Positions 26,242 through 34,914 are shown, counted from the stretch's first letter. The stretch is DNA of 35,792 bases from Blastococcus saxobsidens (GCF_002938435.1 NZ_POQT01000042.1:1-35792); one strand, 5' to 3'. The notes: generated by a model not told the origin, from the sequence alone. A program made the numbers and translations.

Positions 26242-26303
26242 GGATTCCCTGTCGTGGAGTGCGTGCGAACGCGGACGGCGGTGTCGGTACGGCGGTGCGC
26301 TGC

Positions 26304-26993
<690 letters not shown>

Positions 26994-27001
26994 GAGGCGC
27001 C

Positions 27002-27007
27002 ACGGTA
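27002..27007 (-). promoter_or_regulatory. -10 box TACCGT for leaderless ftsEX
   Basis: TACCGT on the minus strand, eight bases before GTG 26993. The prfB terminator candidate lies upstream, supporting an independent promoter for ftsEX. Confidence 0.45.
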
Positions 27008-27102
27008 CTAGCCCCAGGCCCCGCTCCCGGTCGTTTGGACGCGACCTGCCGGGAGTCGCTCTCGCAGACAGTCACCGACACCGGGCAACGGCCGGGTGGA
27101 GC

Positions 27103-27149
27103 GGTCACGGACGGTCGCGTCCGGCTCCGCGCGGGGCCGGAACGTGACC
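27103..27149 (-). terminator. Probable prfB terminator
   Basis: GGTCACG at 27103-27109 pairs with CGTGACC at 27143-27149, with CCGGC/GCCGG inside. It starts 16 bases after the prfB stop codon. Confidence 0.55.
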
Positions 27150-27164
27150 TCGCCGACACCCGGG

Positions 27165-28274
27165 TCAGGCGGGGGTGGCCTCCTGCTGACGGCGCCACCG
27201 GATGCCGGCCTCGATGAAGGCGTCGATGTCGCCGTCCAGGACCGAACCGGTGTTGCCGGTCTCGTGGTCGGTGCGCAGGTCCTTGACCATCTGGTAAGGG
27301 TGCAGGACGTAGGAGCGCATCTGGTTGCCCCAGCTGCTCCCCTCACCCTTGAGTGCGTCCATCTCGGCCCGCTGCTCCTGCTGGCGGACGACGAGCAGCC
27401 GCGCCTGGAGCACCCGCAGCGCCGCGGCGCGGTTCTGGATCTGGCTCTTCTCGTTCTGGCAGGACACCACGATGCCGGTCGGGATGTGGGTCATCCGGAC
27501 GGCGGAGTCGGTGGTGTTGACGCTCTGCCCACCCGGGCCCGAGGAGCGGAAGACGTCGACCCGGATCTCGTTCTCGGGGATGTCGACGTGGTCGGTCTGC
27601 TCGACGACGGGCAGCACCTCGACCCCGGCGAAGGAGGTCTGCCGGCGGCCCTGGTTGTCGAACGGGGAGATGCGCACCAGGCGGTGGGTGCCCTGCTCGA
27701 CCGAGAGGGTGCCGTAGGCGTAGGGCACCTTGACCGAGAAGGTGGCCGACTTGATGCCGGCCTCCTCGGCGTAGCTGATGTCGAGGACCTCGGTCGGGTA
27801 CTTGTGCCGCTCGGCCCAGCGCAGGTACATGCGCATGAGCATCTCGGCGAAGTCCGCCGCGTCCACGCCGCCGGCCTCGGAGCGGATGGTCACCAGCGCC
27901 TCGCGGGAGTCGTACTCGCCCGACAGCAGGGTGCGGACCTCGAGCTCGTCGAGCACCTTGCGCAGGGCCTCCAGCTCGCGCTCGGCCTCGGCCGTGGTGG
28001 CCTCGTCGCCCTCCTCGGCCGCCATCTCGTGCAGCAGCCCGACGTCGTCGAGCCGGCTGCGCAGCTCCTCGACCCGGCGCAGGTCGCCCTGCATGTAGGA
28101 GAGCTTGGAGGTGAGCGCCTGGGCTGCCTCGACGTCGTCCCACAGGTCCGGCGCGGCGGCCTGCTGCTCGAGCTCGGCGACGTCGCGGCGGAGCTTGTCG
28201 ACGTCGAGGACGGCCTCGATCGACTTCAGGGTCGTGTCGAGTTCGTCAAGGACGACGGAGAAGTCAGCAGCCAC
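27165..28274 (-). CDS. prfB: Peptide chain release factor 2
   Basis: 369 aa. The stop-codon recognition tripeptide SPF is at 203-205 (UGA/UAA specificity) and the peptidyl-hydrolysis GGQ motif at 248-250 in [15 protein letters not shown]. The frame is continuous from start to end, so the programmed +1 frameshift found in many bacterial prfB genes is absent, as is usual in actinobacteria. GTG 28274 lies eight bases after a TACCCT box and has no ribosome site. It heads the conserved prfB-ftsE-ftsX-smpB run. Confidence 0.97.
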   Translation of the reverse strand: MAADFSVVLDELDTTLKSIEAVLDVDKLRRDVAELEQQAAAPDLWDDVEAAQALTSKLSYMQGDLRRVEELRSRLDDVGLLHEMAAEEGDEATTAEAERELEALRKVLDELEVRTLLSGEYDSREALVTIRSEAGGVDAADFAEMLMRMYLRWAERHKYPTEVLDISYAEEAGIKSATFSVKVPYAYGTLSVEQGTHRLVRISPFDNQGRRQTSFAGVEVLPVVEQTDHVDIPENEIRVDVFRSSGPGGQSVNTTDSAVRMTHIPTGIVVSCQNEKSQIQNRAAALRVLQARLLVVRQQEQRAEMDALKGEGSSWGNQMRSYVLHPYQMVKDLRTDHETGNTGSVLDGDIDAFIEAGIRWRRQQEATPA

Positions 28275-28282
28275 GTCGACCC

Positions 28283-28288
28283 AGGGTA
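28283..28288 (-). promoter_or_regulatory. -10 box TACCCT for leaderless prfB
   Basis: TACCCT on the minus strand, eight bases before GTG 28274, in the 46-base gap to the divergent small membrane protein. Confidence 0.45.
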
Positions 28289-28320
28289 GTGCGCCTGCCC
28301 GCCGGGTACGCGAGTGCGGT

Positions 28321-28608
28321 ATGAGCGAGCCCCAGGAACGCCGATCACGGCAGGACTACGAGCGTGGGCTGCCGGACCACCACGACCCGACGGCGGGCTT
28401 CGCCGGCGCAGCTCCGGCGCAGTCCGCGCTCACCCTGCGGCTGGTGCTGGCGGTGATCGCGCTGGTCGCCTGCGTCGTCGGCGCGATCGGCGTGCTGGCT
28501 GCGGGGGCACCGGTGTGGTGGGCGGTCGTGCTCGCCGTGGTCGGCGTCGTGGCCGCGGTCGACATCGTGGTCATCGCCCGCCGGAAGGCCCGCGGCGAGC
28601 CCGGCTGA
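28321..28608 (+). CDS. Small two-helix membrane protein
   Basis: 95 aa. A polar N-terminus ([16 protein letters not shown]), then two membrane segments at about 39-61 and 66-86, and a basic end (RRKARGEPG). It resembles the small actinobacterial proteins grouped as DUF6343, but I am not certain. Its function is unknown. It is divergent from prfB with only 46 bases between starts and ends 30 bases from the convergent cutA stop. Confidence 0.65.
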   Translation: MSEPQERRSRQDYERGLPDHHDPTAGFAGAAPAQSALTLRLVLAVIALVACVVGAIGVLAAGAPVWWAVVLAVVGVVAAVDIVVIARRKARGEPG

Positions 28609-28638
28609 CGCCACCGGCCACGGACGGTGGCGCGATGG

Positions 28639-28974
28639 TCAGTTCCGCGCGACCGGGTCGCGGGTCTCCTCGGTGATCCAGCGCAGGTACGCCGGATCGC
28701 CGCCGACCAGCGGCACCGCGATGACGCACGGCACCTCGTAGGGGTGCAGCGCGGCGGTGCGCTCGACGATCTCGGGCACCAGCGACCGGCGGGTGTGCAG
28801 CGCGACCCTCCCCTCCGGCTCGTCCTGCACCGTGCCGGCCCACCGGTACACCGATCGGATGGCGGAGAACTGGTGCCCGCAGGCAGCCAGGCGCTCCTCG
28901 ACCATCGTGCGGGTGTAGCCGGGCAGCCAGTCCGCGCCTCCGGTGACGACGACCTCGCAGTACTCCTCGTCCAT
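28639..28974 (-). CDS. cutA: Divalent-cation tolerance protein CutA
   Basis: 111 aa, normal length. The CutA1 hallmarks are RTMVEERLAACGHQF, IRSVYRWAGTVQDE, LHTRRSLVPEIVERTAALHPYEVPCVIAVPL, and GDPAYLRWI near the end. The family forms very stable ferredoxin-like trimers; its link to copper tolerance is old and the exact role unsettled. The ATG at 28974 follows GGGGGAGA about 11 bases upstream; the longer frame to 29049 is not supported. Confidence 0.88.
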   Translation of the reverse strand: MDEEYCEVVVTGGADWLPGYTRTMVEERLAACGHQFSAIRSVYRWAGTVQDEPEGRVALHTRRSLVPEIVERTAALHPYEVPCVIAVPLVGGDPAYLRWITEETRDPVARN

Positions 28975-29047
28975 GCCGGCGATCGTCTCCCCCGCCGTCG
29001 GCGAACTGACTGCGTGGAACGGGGGCACCTGCGGGTAGGGGCCCCTC

Positions 29048-29284
29048 ATGACCCAGGAGATGACGATCCAGGTGGACGGCCACGACTACGTGCTGCGGCC
29101 CGAGGGCGAGGGCTTCCAGGTCGGACGCCGGGTGGGCGGTGACGTGAACTGGCTCGAGACGGTCGACGGCAGCCTGGTCGACGACCAGGCTCGGGCAGCC
29201 CTCTCGAACGGGGACACCTCCGACGAGTCGCTGCTGCGGGCGGTGCGTGGCGTCGTGCAGGCCGAGGTCGAGCGCGGCGCCTGA
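29048..29284 (+). CDS. Hypothetical protein, 78 aa
   Basis: A short acidic protein (MTQEMTIQVDGHDYVLRPEG...) with alternating strands in the first half and two probable helices in the second, ending VVQAEVERGA. It has no membrane segment or Cys. I recognise no family. The ATG at 29048 has no ribosome site; GGTAGGGG about 6-10 bases upstream may be a poor -10 box, so it may be leaderless. It is divergent from cutA and ends 20 bases before a perfect hairpin. Confidence 0.6.
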   Translation: MTQEMTIQVDGHDYVLRPEGEGFQVGRRVGGDVNWLETVDGSLVDDQARAALSNGDTSDESLLRAVRGVVQAEVERGA

Positions 29285-29304
29285 CCAGGGGCGCATCCTT
29301 CGGA

Positions 29305-29327
29305 GCCGGCGGCTGCGTGCCGCCGGC
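29305..29327 (+). terminator. Hairpin terminator
   Basis: A perfect 9-bp stem, GCCGGCGGC and GCCGCCGGC, around TGCGT, 20 bases past the 78-aa ORF. It probably also stops transcripts of the convergent response-regulator gene. Confidence 0.75.
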
Positions 29328-29390
29328 CCGGCGGAGCATGGGCGGGACTGAGTTCCGCGGAGCTCTGAGCACGGCGCGGGGGGCGGTCGG

Positions 29391-30065
29391 TCAGCCGGGA
29401 ACGGACCCTCGGCCGATCCGGAGCAGCCCGCTCTCGTAGGCGAAGATCACCGCCTGCACGCGGTCGCGCAGGTCCAGCTTGGTCAGCACATTGCTCACGT
29501 GGGTCTTCGCGGTGGCGTCGCTGACGAACAGGTCCCGGGCGATCTCCGCGTTCGACCGTCCGCGGGCCAGCAGTCGCAGCACCTCCACCTCCCGGGGGCT
29601 GAGTGCGGACAGCCGGCCGGCCAGCCCGGCATCGGCCACCGGCATGGAACCGAATGCCTCGATGACCCGGCGGGTGACGGTGGGGCTGAGCACCGCCTCC
29701 CCCGCAGCGATCGTCCGGACCGCGCCGAGGAGCTCCTCGGCGGTGGCGTCCTTCAGCAGGAAACCGCTGGCTCCGGCCCGCAGCGCGTCGAACACGTACT
29801 CGTCCAGGTCGAAGGTGGTGAGCACCAGTACCCGTGTCCGGGCGCCGTCGGCCACGAGCCTGCGGGTGGCCGCCAGTCCGTCCATCACCGGCATGCGGAT
29901 GTCCATGAGCACCACCTCCGGCTCCAGACGGCGCACGCAGGCGAGCGCTTCCTCGCCGTCCCGGGCCTCCCCCACGACGACGACCCCGCCCTCCCCGTCG
30001 AGCAGGGAGCGGAGCCCGGCCCGCACCATCGGCTGGTCGTCGGCGATCACCATCCGCACGGTCAC
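29391..30065 (-). CDS. NarL/LuxR-type response regulator
   Basis: 224 aa. A receiver domain with the acidic pair Asp9-Asp10, phospho-acceptor Asp55 (VVLMDIRMP), switch Thr in VLTTFD and Lys in GFLLKDA. A LuxR helix-turn-helix follows (LSPREVEVLRLLARGRSNAEIA, then ATAKTHVSNVLTKL). The GTG at 30065 overlaps the histidine-kinase stop as GTGA, so the two are translationally coupled and form a cognate pair. A palindrome at 32050-32066, upstream of the membrane-protein gene that begins the run, is a candidate target. Confidence 0.93.
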   Translation of the reverse strand: MTVRMVIADDQPMVRAGLRSLLDGEGGVVVVGEARDGEEALACVRRLEPEVVLMDIRMPVMDGLAATRRLVADGARTRVLVLTTFDLDEYVFDALRAGASGFLLKDATAEELLGAVRTIAAGEAVLSPTVTRRVIEAFGSMPVADAGLAGRLSALSPREVEVLRLLARGRSNAEIARDLFVSDATAKTHVSNVLTKLDLRDRVQAVIFAYESGLLRIGRGSVPG

Positions 30066-31198
30066 GCCGCAGCGCCTTCCCGGAAGGGCAGCCGGGCGCG
30101 GACGGCGAAGCCACCGCCGGGCCGCGGCCCCACCTCGAGCGCGCCGCCGTAGAGGGCCACCCGTTCCCGCATCCCGACCAGTCCCAGACCACCGCCGTCG
30201 GACGGGACGGCATCCACTCCGCCGGTGTCCAGGACCTCCACGTCGACCTCGGACTCCCGGTAGCGCAGGCACACCGTTACGTGGCTCCCCGCCGCGTGCC
30301 GACGCACGTTCGTCAGCGCCTCCTGCACCACCCGGTAGGCCGCGAGGCCCACCCCCGGGGGCAGCGGCACGGGGTCGCCCTCGACGACGACGTCGATCTC
30401 GGCGCCCGCTGCCCGGGTGTCGGCCACGAGCCGGTCGAGCTGGTCCAGCCCCGGCTGGGGCGCCAGGGCCGGCCGTTCCCCGTCGGCGCGGAGCACGCCG
30501 AACAGCCGGCGCATCTCCGCCATGGCCTGCCGCGCCGTCACCTCGACGGCACGGAGGTCGTCGATCTCCCGTCCCAGCGCGGGGTCCAGCCGGCGTCGGA
30601 CGGCCTGGGTCTGCACCGCGATGACGCTGATCGAGTGGGAGACGACGTCGTGCAGCTCACGCGCGATGCGGGCGCGCTCCGCGGCGACGGCGCGGGCCGC
30701 GTCCTCCTCCTTCGACCGTTCGGCCCGGTCCGCGCGCTCGGCCGCCTCCAGCGACCGACGGGTGCGGTCGCGCAGCGCCTGCCCGACCACCCAGCTGCCG
30801 CCGTAGAGCACGGTCACGGCGACGAAGTCGCTGACCTGGGCCCCGGTGACGGCGAAGGCGATGCAGAACGGCACCACCGCGAGCGCCAGTCCGACCCACG
30901 CACGTGGCGGGTCGAGTTCCACGCCGGCGGTGAAGGAGACGATCACCAGGGCCGCGAAGACCGCGAACTGCCCGTCGGCGTCGATCATCATCATCCCGGC
31001 CACGGCGAACGCGAGCACCGACAGCGGGAAGCGCCGGCGCCACGCGACCGCCCCCATGACCACGACGGTGAGCAGGGCGTGCAACCACGCGGGCCGGTCC
31101 AGCGGTGTGGTCACCGCCTCGACCAGCCCCAGCGCCACCAGCGCACCGGCCACCGCCGCGTCGACGGCGGACGGTCGCCAGGTCGGTACCGGGACCAT
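30062..31198 (-). CDS. Sensor histidine kinase (HisKA_3 family)
   Basis: 378 aa. Five or six N-terminal membrane helices (between about 10 and 140), a coiled linker rich in Glu/Arg (about 145-178), the phospho-acceptor His183 in ARELHDVVSHS and a GHKL ATPase domain (VVQEALTNVRRHA; GGLGLVGMRERV). There is no large extracellular domain, so it is an intramembrane-type sensor of envelope or membrane state. ATG 31198 lies eight bases after a TAGGTT box and is taken as a leaderless start. Confidence 0.92.
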   Translation of the reverse strand: MVPVPTWRPSAVDAAVAGALVALGLVEAVTTPLDRPAWLHALLTVVVMGAVAWRRRFPLSVLAFAVAGMMMIDADGQFAVFAALVIVSFTAGVELDPPRAWVGLALAVVPFCIAFAVTGAQVSDFVAVTVLYGGSWVVGQALRDRTRRSLEAAERADRAERSKEEDAARAVAAERARIARELHDVVSHSISVIAVQTQAVRRRLDPALGREIDDLRAVEVTARQAMAEMRRLFGVLRADGERPALAPQPGLDQLDRLVADTRAAGAEIDVVVEGDPVPLPPGVGLAAYRVVQEALTNVRRHAAGSHVTVCLRYRESEVDVEVLDTGGVDAVPSDGGGLGLVGMRERVALYGGALEVGPRPGGGFAVRARLPFREGAAA

Positions 31199-31206
31199 GG
31201 CCGGGG

Positions 31207-31212
31207 AACCTA
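31207..31212 (-). promoter_or_regulatory. -10 box TAGGTT for the two-component operon
   Basis: TAGGTT on the minus strand, eight bases before ATG 31198; gives the kinase-regulator pair a promoter separate from the membrane-protein gene upstream. Confidence 0.45.
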
Positions 31213-31247
31213 GTCCCGTCAGCGGGCGCACGGACGGTCCGACGTCG

Positions 31248-31955
31248 TCAGGAGCCGACGGCGGAACGACGCCCCTCGCGGAGACCGTGGCTGCGGGCCA
31301 GCGCCACCGACAGCACCGTGAAGCCCGCCGTCATGATCAGCGCACCGGGGACGTTGGCACCCACCACGAAGAAGCCGCCGCCGATACCGACGGTCACCGC
31401 GACCGGGGCCCACCAGGGCAGCAGCCCGCCGCGCCAGGCGGCCAGCGTCGCGACCGGGAGGCCGAGCAGGAAACCGGCCACCCCGCTGATCTGCATGGCC
31501 AGCAGGGCCCACATCCCGCTCATCGCCTCCTCGACCGCGACGTTGCCCTCGACGCCGAAGGCCTGACCGATCCCCGAGTCGTAGAAGTCGGCCAGCAGGA
31601 ACCCGGGTAGTGACGTGGCCCCCAGGAAGGCCAGCAGCACGGCGGCGTTCGCCAGCCAGGCGCCCCGGCCCCGGACCGACCAGGCGAGCAGCAGCGCCGC
31701 GACGCCCCAGAACGCGTAGGCGAAGTGGTAGCTGAGCGACTTGATCTGCAGGGGGTCCGGGTTCTCGGCGTAGAGCCGGTACAACTCGGGCCCGTCGAGG
31801 TCCACCGCCGGGTCCGCCGCCGCGCCGACGATCGCGAGCAGACCGGCGAGCACCGGTGCAGTGATGAGGAACCACCGCCGGGCCGAGTGGGCCGCGCGGC
31901 CGCGCTCGGCGCCGTCGTCGTTGGTGGTGGTGGCTGTGGTGGGGGTGTCGAGCAC
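31248..31955 (-). CDS. Six-helix integral membrane protein
   Basis: 235 aa. A Thr/Asp-rich polar start of about 26 residues, then membrane helices at about 30-48, 78-94, 102-122, 145-165, 180-200 and 205-222. The first loop carries DLDGPELYRLYAENPDP. I cannot place it in a named family. GTG 31955 is chosen because GGAGG lies five bases upstream; that GGAGG is inside the codons following an upstream ATG at 31967. It precedes the kinase gene by about 50 bases on the same strand and may be a target or partner of the two-component system. Confidence 0.7.
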   Translation of the reverse strand: MLDTPTTATTTNDDGAERGRAAHSARRWFLITAPVLAGLLAIVGAAADPAVDLDGPELYRLYAENPDPLQIKSLSYHFAYAFWGVAALLLAWSVRGRGAWLANAAVLLAFLGATSLPGFLLADFYDSGIGQAFGVEGNVAVEEAMSGMWALLAMQISGVAGFLLGLPVATLAAWRGGLLPWWAPVAVTVGIGGGFFVVGANVPGALIMTAGFTVLSVALARSHGLREGRRSAVGS

Positions 31956-32049
31956 GGGAACCTCCATGACCGGGATCGGGCCTGAACGGTCCCGCGCGCC
32001 GATTCCCGGGCACATCGGCCGAGCCGCCGATCCCGGTCTCCGCCGGGCG

Positions 32050-32066
32050 GCCTACCGCGGGTAGGC
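32050..32066. promoter_or_regulatory. Candidate operator, GCCTACC-GCG-GGTAGGC
   Basis: A perfect 7-bp palindrome with a three-base centre. It lies 95 bases upstream of the minus-strand membrane-protein start and 65 bases upstream of the divergent truncated gene. Position and symmetry fit a dimeric LuxR-type regulator such as the one encoded nearby. Confidence 0.5.
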
Positions 32067-32130
32067 GGCAGGCCCTTGCCGGGCCCCGCCGGCTGCACCA
32101 CAGTTCGGCCGTCGATCCGCGGACGGCGCC

Positions 32131-32517
32131 GTGCTGGCCGCCGTCCGGTGGCTCTCCTTCGCGAGCGACGGCATCGGCATGGCCACGGCGGCGGATCTGG
32201 GCGACGCCGTGACCGTTCAGGTCCTCCTCACCACCGGCTGGGAGAGTGCCCGCACCGCAGCCGTGCCGACGCTCGTCATGGTGGTCGCGGCAGTGGTCGC
32301 CGGTCTCCGCCACGGGGTCTTCCCTCGTTGGTTCAGCTGGTTCAGCCTGGCGGTGCTCGCGCCGCTCCTCGTCGCCCTCACGCCGCTGGGGCCGTCGGGC
32401 CTCCTCGGTGTCGTCTTCGGCGGCCTGTGGGTGCTCGTGACGTCGATCCTTCTCGCGGTGGAGTCCCCGTCCGGCGCACCGAAGTCCCGGTCGACGGCGA
32501 CCGAGCCGTCGATGTAG
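32131..32517 (+). pseudogene. C-terminal part of a membrane protein, probably 5'-truncated
   Basis: 128 codons with three or four hydrophobic segments. The fragment ARTAAVPTLVMVVAAVVAGLRHG, then FPRWFSWFSLAVLAPLLVALTPLGP, resembles the last helices of DUF4386-like membrane proteins of about 200-230 aa, whose earlier helices are missing here. The GTG at 32131 has no ribosome site. I therefore read it as the remains of a longer gene, though expression of the short form cannot be excluded. Confidence 0.5.
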
Positions 32518-32561
32518 ATCTCCCCGCGGCGTCAGCGGGCGTGCAGCAGCCGCCCTTCGCA

Positions 32562-32588
32562 TCGCGGTCGGCACCGGCCGGCGCGTAG
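32562..32588 (-). pseudogene. Degenerate fragment of a TadE-like gene
   Basis: 27 bases here match 33244-33270, inside the TadE-like gene, at 25 positions. On the minus strand both read GYAPAGAD or SYAPAGAD with DA and G following. Neighbouring codons have decayed. The 255-base gap 32518-32772 holds no other gene. Confidence 0.45.
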
Positions 32589-32772
32589 GACGGCCCTACG
32601 TCGGAGACGCCAGGAAATGCGGCCCCCCGCCCATGCCGCTCGGCGCTGACAGCGGAGGCAGCCAAGCGTTCAATACGGGCACGGATCGACACCTCGGGCG
32701 GGACTCAGGAGGTCGGCAGGTCACGCCCCCGGCCCGGTTCCGAGCGCGGCTGCCGAGCACCCGGAGGCGATC

Positions 32773-33027
32773 ATGGTTGCCATCGTCGAATCCATCATGA
32801 TCGCGGTTTCGGCTGCACCGAACCCATCGGGTTTCCGCGGCTTCTGGCAACTGGCAGCCGTCATCCTGGGCGCGTCGAAGTGGCCGGCACTGGCCCTCGC
32901 GGTCGGAGCAGCCGCCGTGGGGTTCAGTCAGGACGGTGAGGACAGCAAAGGGACGGCTACGGCGGCCTTCCTCATCGCTGGTGGGGCCCTCGGATGGTTC
33001 TTGGCCGGCCTCGCTCTGGGTGAATAG
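32773..33027 (+). CDS. Small membrane protein in low-GC surroundings
   Basis: 84 aa. ATG 32773 follows a near-ideal GGAGG with five-base spacing. Residues 1-20 are weakly hydrophobic, then membrane helices at about 24-50 and 62-82 are joined by a polar QDGEDSKG turn. The two-helix layout recalls VirB2/TrbC-type pilins and small holins, but no signature confirms either. Codons with third-position T or A (GTT, TTT, GCA, ATT) are more frequent than in neighbouring genes, which suggests recent acquisition. It converges with the pilus genes. Confidence 0.65.
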   Translation: MVAIVESIMIAVSAAPNPSGFRGFWQLAAVILGASKWPALALAVGAAAVGFSQDGEDSKGTATAAFLIAGGALGWFLAGLALGE

Positions 33028-33086
33028 CGAGCTCGATCCACGCCCCGAGTCGCGAGCGAGCAGCCGCACCGGCCCCGGATGGACTC

Positions 33087-33554
33087 TCAGCCGTCGACGT
33101 AGCGGTCGCGCTCGACGACGAACTGGCCGGTCGCGGTGTTGGCGTCGATGAACTCCGGCAGCAGCGGGATGCGCACCGTCACTGTCACGCACACGGAGAA
33201 CTCCTCCCCCGGCGTCAGCGTCGGCGTGTACCTGCCCGCGGCGTCGCAGTCGGCCCCGGCCGGCGCGTAGCCCAGCCGCATGTCGGTGGCCTCGACCGAC
33301 TGGTCCTCCACCGCCAGCTGCGCCGCCCGCAACGCCCGCTCCTGCCCGCTGACCGGGTCCGCGGCGGTGCCCATCGCCCGGCCGGCCTCCCGGGCCGCGG
33401 CCTGGGAGGCGAACACCCCGCGCTGAACCGCGGAGAACCCGGCCACGATGTAGACCAGCGGCACGAAGACCACCAGCGCGATGAACACGAACTCCACCAG
33501 CGCCGAGCCTCGCTCCCCGGTGAGCATTCCCAGCCGGGTCCGGAGCCACCTCAC
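33087..33554 (-). CDS. TadE-like pilus assembly protein (second copy)
   Basis: 155 aa. The TadE hallmark GERGSALVEFVFIALVVFVPLVYIV is at about 13-37: a short basic start, RGSA.VEF and one membrane helix. A beta-rich extracellular part with a Cys pair (CDAAG, SVCVTV) follows. TadE/TadF pseudopilins help assemble Flp pili. The GTG start overlaps the upstream gene's stop as GTGA. Confidence 0.85.
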   Translation of the reverse strand: MRWLRTRLGMLTGERGSALVEFVFIALVVFVPLVYIVAGFSAVQRGVFASQAAAREAGRAMGTAADPVSGQERALRAAQLAVEDQSVEATDMRLGYAPAGADCDAAGRYTPTLTPGEEFSVCVTVTVRIPLLPEFIDANTATGQFVVERDRYVDG

Positions 33555-33964
33555 GAGCCCTCCTTGAGCGCCCGGCCGGTGACCTCCAGCGGCAGCACGT
33601 TGCCCAGCGCCGCCAGCAGCGAGGGCACCGACCCGGTGCAGCGGACCACCACCAGCGTCGCCCCGCTGGGGTCGAATTCCTCCCCCGAGGTGCAGGACAG
33701 CCCCCGCGCCGTCCGCACCGAGGTCGCCGACGCGACGACCTGCACGGTGCGGTCGGCACCGGAGGTCGAATCGACGTCGGCGTTGGCCGCGTACCGGGCG
33801 CCGTCCTGCGCACTGGCGGTGACGACGTTGCGCACGTGCACGTAGACCGCCACCTGCAGCACCGCCAGCAGCAGCGCCACGATCAGCATCGAGACCATGA
33901 CGAAGTCGACGACTGCGCTGCCCCGCTCGCCGTCGTCCAGCGGATCGACGGTCGGGTTACCCAC
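33551..33964 (-). CDS. TadE-like pilus assembly protein (first copy)
   Basis: 137 aa. DGERGSAVVDFVMVSMLIVALLLAVLQ at about 11-37 is the TadE-type membrane anchor. The extracellular part carries NVVTASAQDGARYAA and two cysteines (LSCTSG, VVRCTG). Start GTG 33964 lies within the last codons of the flp-like gene, an eight-base overlap. It is part of a tight minus-strand operon. Confidence 0.85.
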   Translation of the reverse strand: MGNPTVDPLDDGERGSAVVDFVMVSMLIVALLLAVLQVAVYVHVRNVVTASAQDGARYAANADVDSTSGADRTVQVVASATSVRTARGLSCTSGEEFDPSGATLVVVRCTGSVPSLLAALGNVLPLEVTGRALKEGS

Positions 33965-34166
33965 CTGCGCCGGTGACGGAGGTCAGCGCGTTCGTGACCG
34001 CCTGCGTGATGGCCTCGCGGAACGGGATGAGGATGGCGAGCACCAGGGCCGCCGTCATCACGGTGATCATGACCCAGCCGGGGACGTCACCTCGCTCGGG
34101 ATCCTCGCCCCGGACCCGGTCGGAGAGCGCCGACAGGGTGGCGAGCAGGTACGCGTACGCGCGCAT
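33957..34166 (-). CDS. Flp-pilin-like small membrane protein
   Basis: 69 aa with one membrane helix. After ERGDVPG comes WVMITVMTAALVLAILIPF (about 31-49), then a helix FREAITQAVTNALTSV. This is the pattern of the small Flp-type proteins placed between tadC and tadE in actinobacterial tad loci. The ATG has AGGAAGGA about 8 bases upstream. It starts 23 bases after the truncated tadC-like frame. Confidence 0.78.
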   Translation of the reverse strand: MRAYAYLLATLSALSDRVRGEDPERGDVPGWVMITVMTAALVLAILIPFREAITQAVTNALTSVTGAGG

Positions 34167-34189
34167 GGGTTGGTCCTTCCTGGTTCCGC

Positions 34190-34310
34190 TCATTGCGAGA
34201 GCGAGACGATGGCGATCAGGCCCGGGAACAGGGCGAAGAGGACTGTGACCGGCAGCACCAGGAAGACGACCGGCACCACAAGCGTCATGGTCTGCCTGTC
34301 CTCCGAAAGA
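34190..34310 (-). pseudogene. 3' remnant of a tadC-like gene
   Basis: The minus-strand frame reads SEDRQTMTLVV, then a membrane helix (PVVFLVLPVTVLFALFPG) and ends IAIVSLSQ at TGA 34190. This is how TadC/GspF-type assembly platform proteins of Tad loci end, and it sits at the right place, before the flp-like gene. An in-frame stop at 34331-34333 and the hairpin at 34315 end the resemblance, so at least 90 per cent of the gene is missing. I infer that the inserted element to the right removed or displaced it. Confidence 0.6.
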
Positions 34311-34314
34311 GGAC

Positions 34315-34348
34315 GGCCCCGCACCGGTGGCTAGACCGGAACGGGGCC
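34315..34348 (+). terminator. Hairpin leader, copy 1
   Basis: GGCCCCG (34315-34321) pairs with CGGGGCC (34342-34348), and CCGGT with ACCGG inside, around GGCTAG, followed by TT. It sits 32 bases before the first small gene of the element. It shares the 20-base string ACCGGAACGGGGCCTTGATC with copy 2. Confidence 0.7.
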
Positions 34349-34379
34349 TTGATCTCCCGCCCCAGGAGGCAAGAGACCC

Positions 34380-34598
34380 ATGTCCAACGCTATCCGCCCC
34401 GTCCCCCGGCTTCTCGGCCCGCGCCTCCCCATCGGTCCCCGGTGGCTGCGGTTCTGCCGCTCCCAGTTCGCCGAGCACCTCCGCGCCTCGGTCCAAGGCG
34501 TCCGGACCAGCCTCGTGCTCATCTCCGGCGTCGTCACCTTCTACGTCGGCATCAACGTCACCGCCGGCCTCTACCTGGCGCTCGGCGGCACCCTGTGA
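34380..34598 (+). CDS. Small membrane protein of the element
   Basis: 72 aa. A basic, Pro-rich start (RPVPRLLGPRLPIGPRWLRF) and one membrane helix at about 45-68 (LVLISGVVTFYVGINVTAGLYLAL). No family recognised. ATG 34380 follows AGGAGG at a 10-base spacing. The next gene overlaps it as GTGA. It is the first gene after the break in the pilus locus. Confidence 0.6.
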   Translation: MSNAIRPVPRLLGPRLPIGPRWLRFCRSQFAEHLRASVQGVRTSLVLISGVVTFYVGINVTAGLYLALGGTL

Positions 34599-34837
34599 GC
34601 GTCGGGCTGGAAGCGTTCCCCGTCGACACGTCGGCGGACCTGCCCGCGTGGGCACTGCGATCGCTGGTCGAGATCATCGACAAGGACCTCGTCCGGGCCG
34701 AGCGGCAGGCGCAGCAGTGGGCAGGCCTCGCCGCCGGCGACCACGCCAGCGGCGAGATCTCGGCCTTCCGCCTCGTGCTGGCCATGCTGTCCGGGGCGAC
34801 GACAACCGCCCCCGAAACTGTCCCTGGCGTCCGCTAG
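34595..34837 (+). CDS. Hypothetical protein of the element, 80 aa
   Basis: An acidic, mostly helical protein (LPAWALRSLVEIIDKDLVRAERQAQQWAG). No motif is recognised. The GTG start overlaps the upstream TGA (GTGA), implying translational coupling with the membrane protein before it. A second hairpin leader follows directly. Confidence 0.6.
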   Translation: MSVGLEAFPVDTSADLPAWALRSLVEIIDKDLVRAERQAQQWAGLAAGDHASGEISAFRLVLAMLSGATTTAPETVPGVR

Positions 34838-34846
34838 GAACAAGGC

Positions 34847-34881
34847 GGCCCCGCCCGGTGCGCGAACACCGGAACGGGGCC
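34847..34881 (+). terminator. Hairpin leader, copy 2
   Basis: GGCCCCG (34847-34853) pairs with CGGGGCC (34875-34881), and CCGGTG with CACCGG inside, around CGCGAA, followed by TT. It lies nine bases after the previous stop and 34 before the next start. The loop differs from copy 1 while the stem and flanks are kept. Confidence 0.7.
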
Positions 34882-34914
34882 TTGATCACTCACCTGTGTG
34901 GAGGAGAGAGACCC

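Noticed and set aside
27165..28274. A programmed frameshift in prfB.
   Set aside because: The frame is continuous over 369 codons and no in-frame TGA occurs near codon 25; the recoding site is absent.
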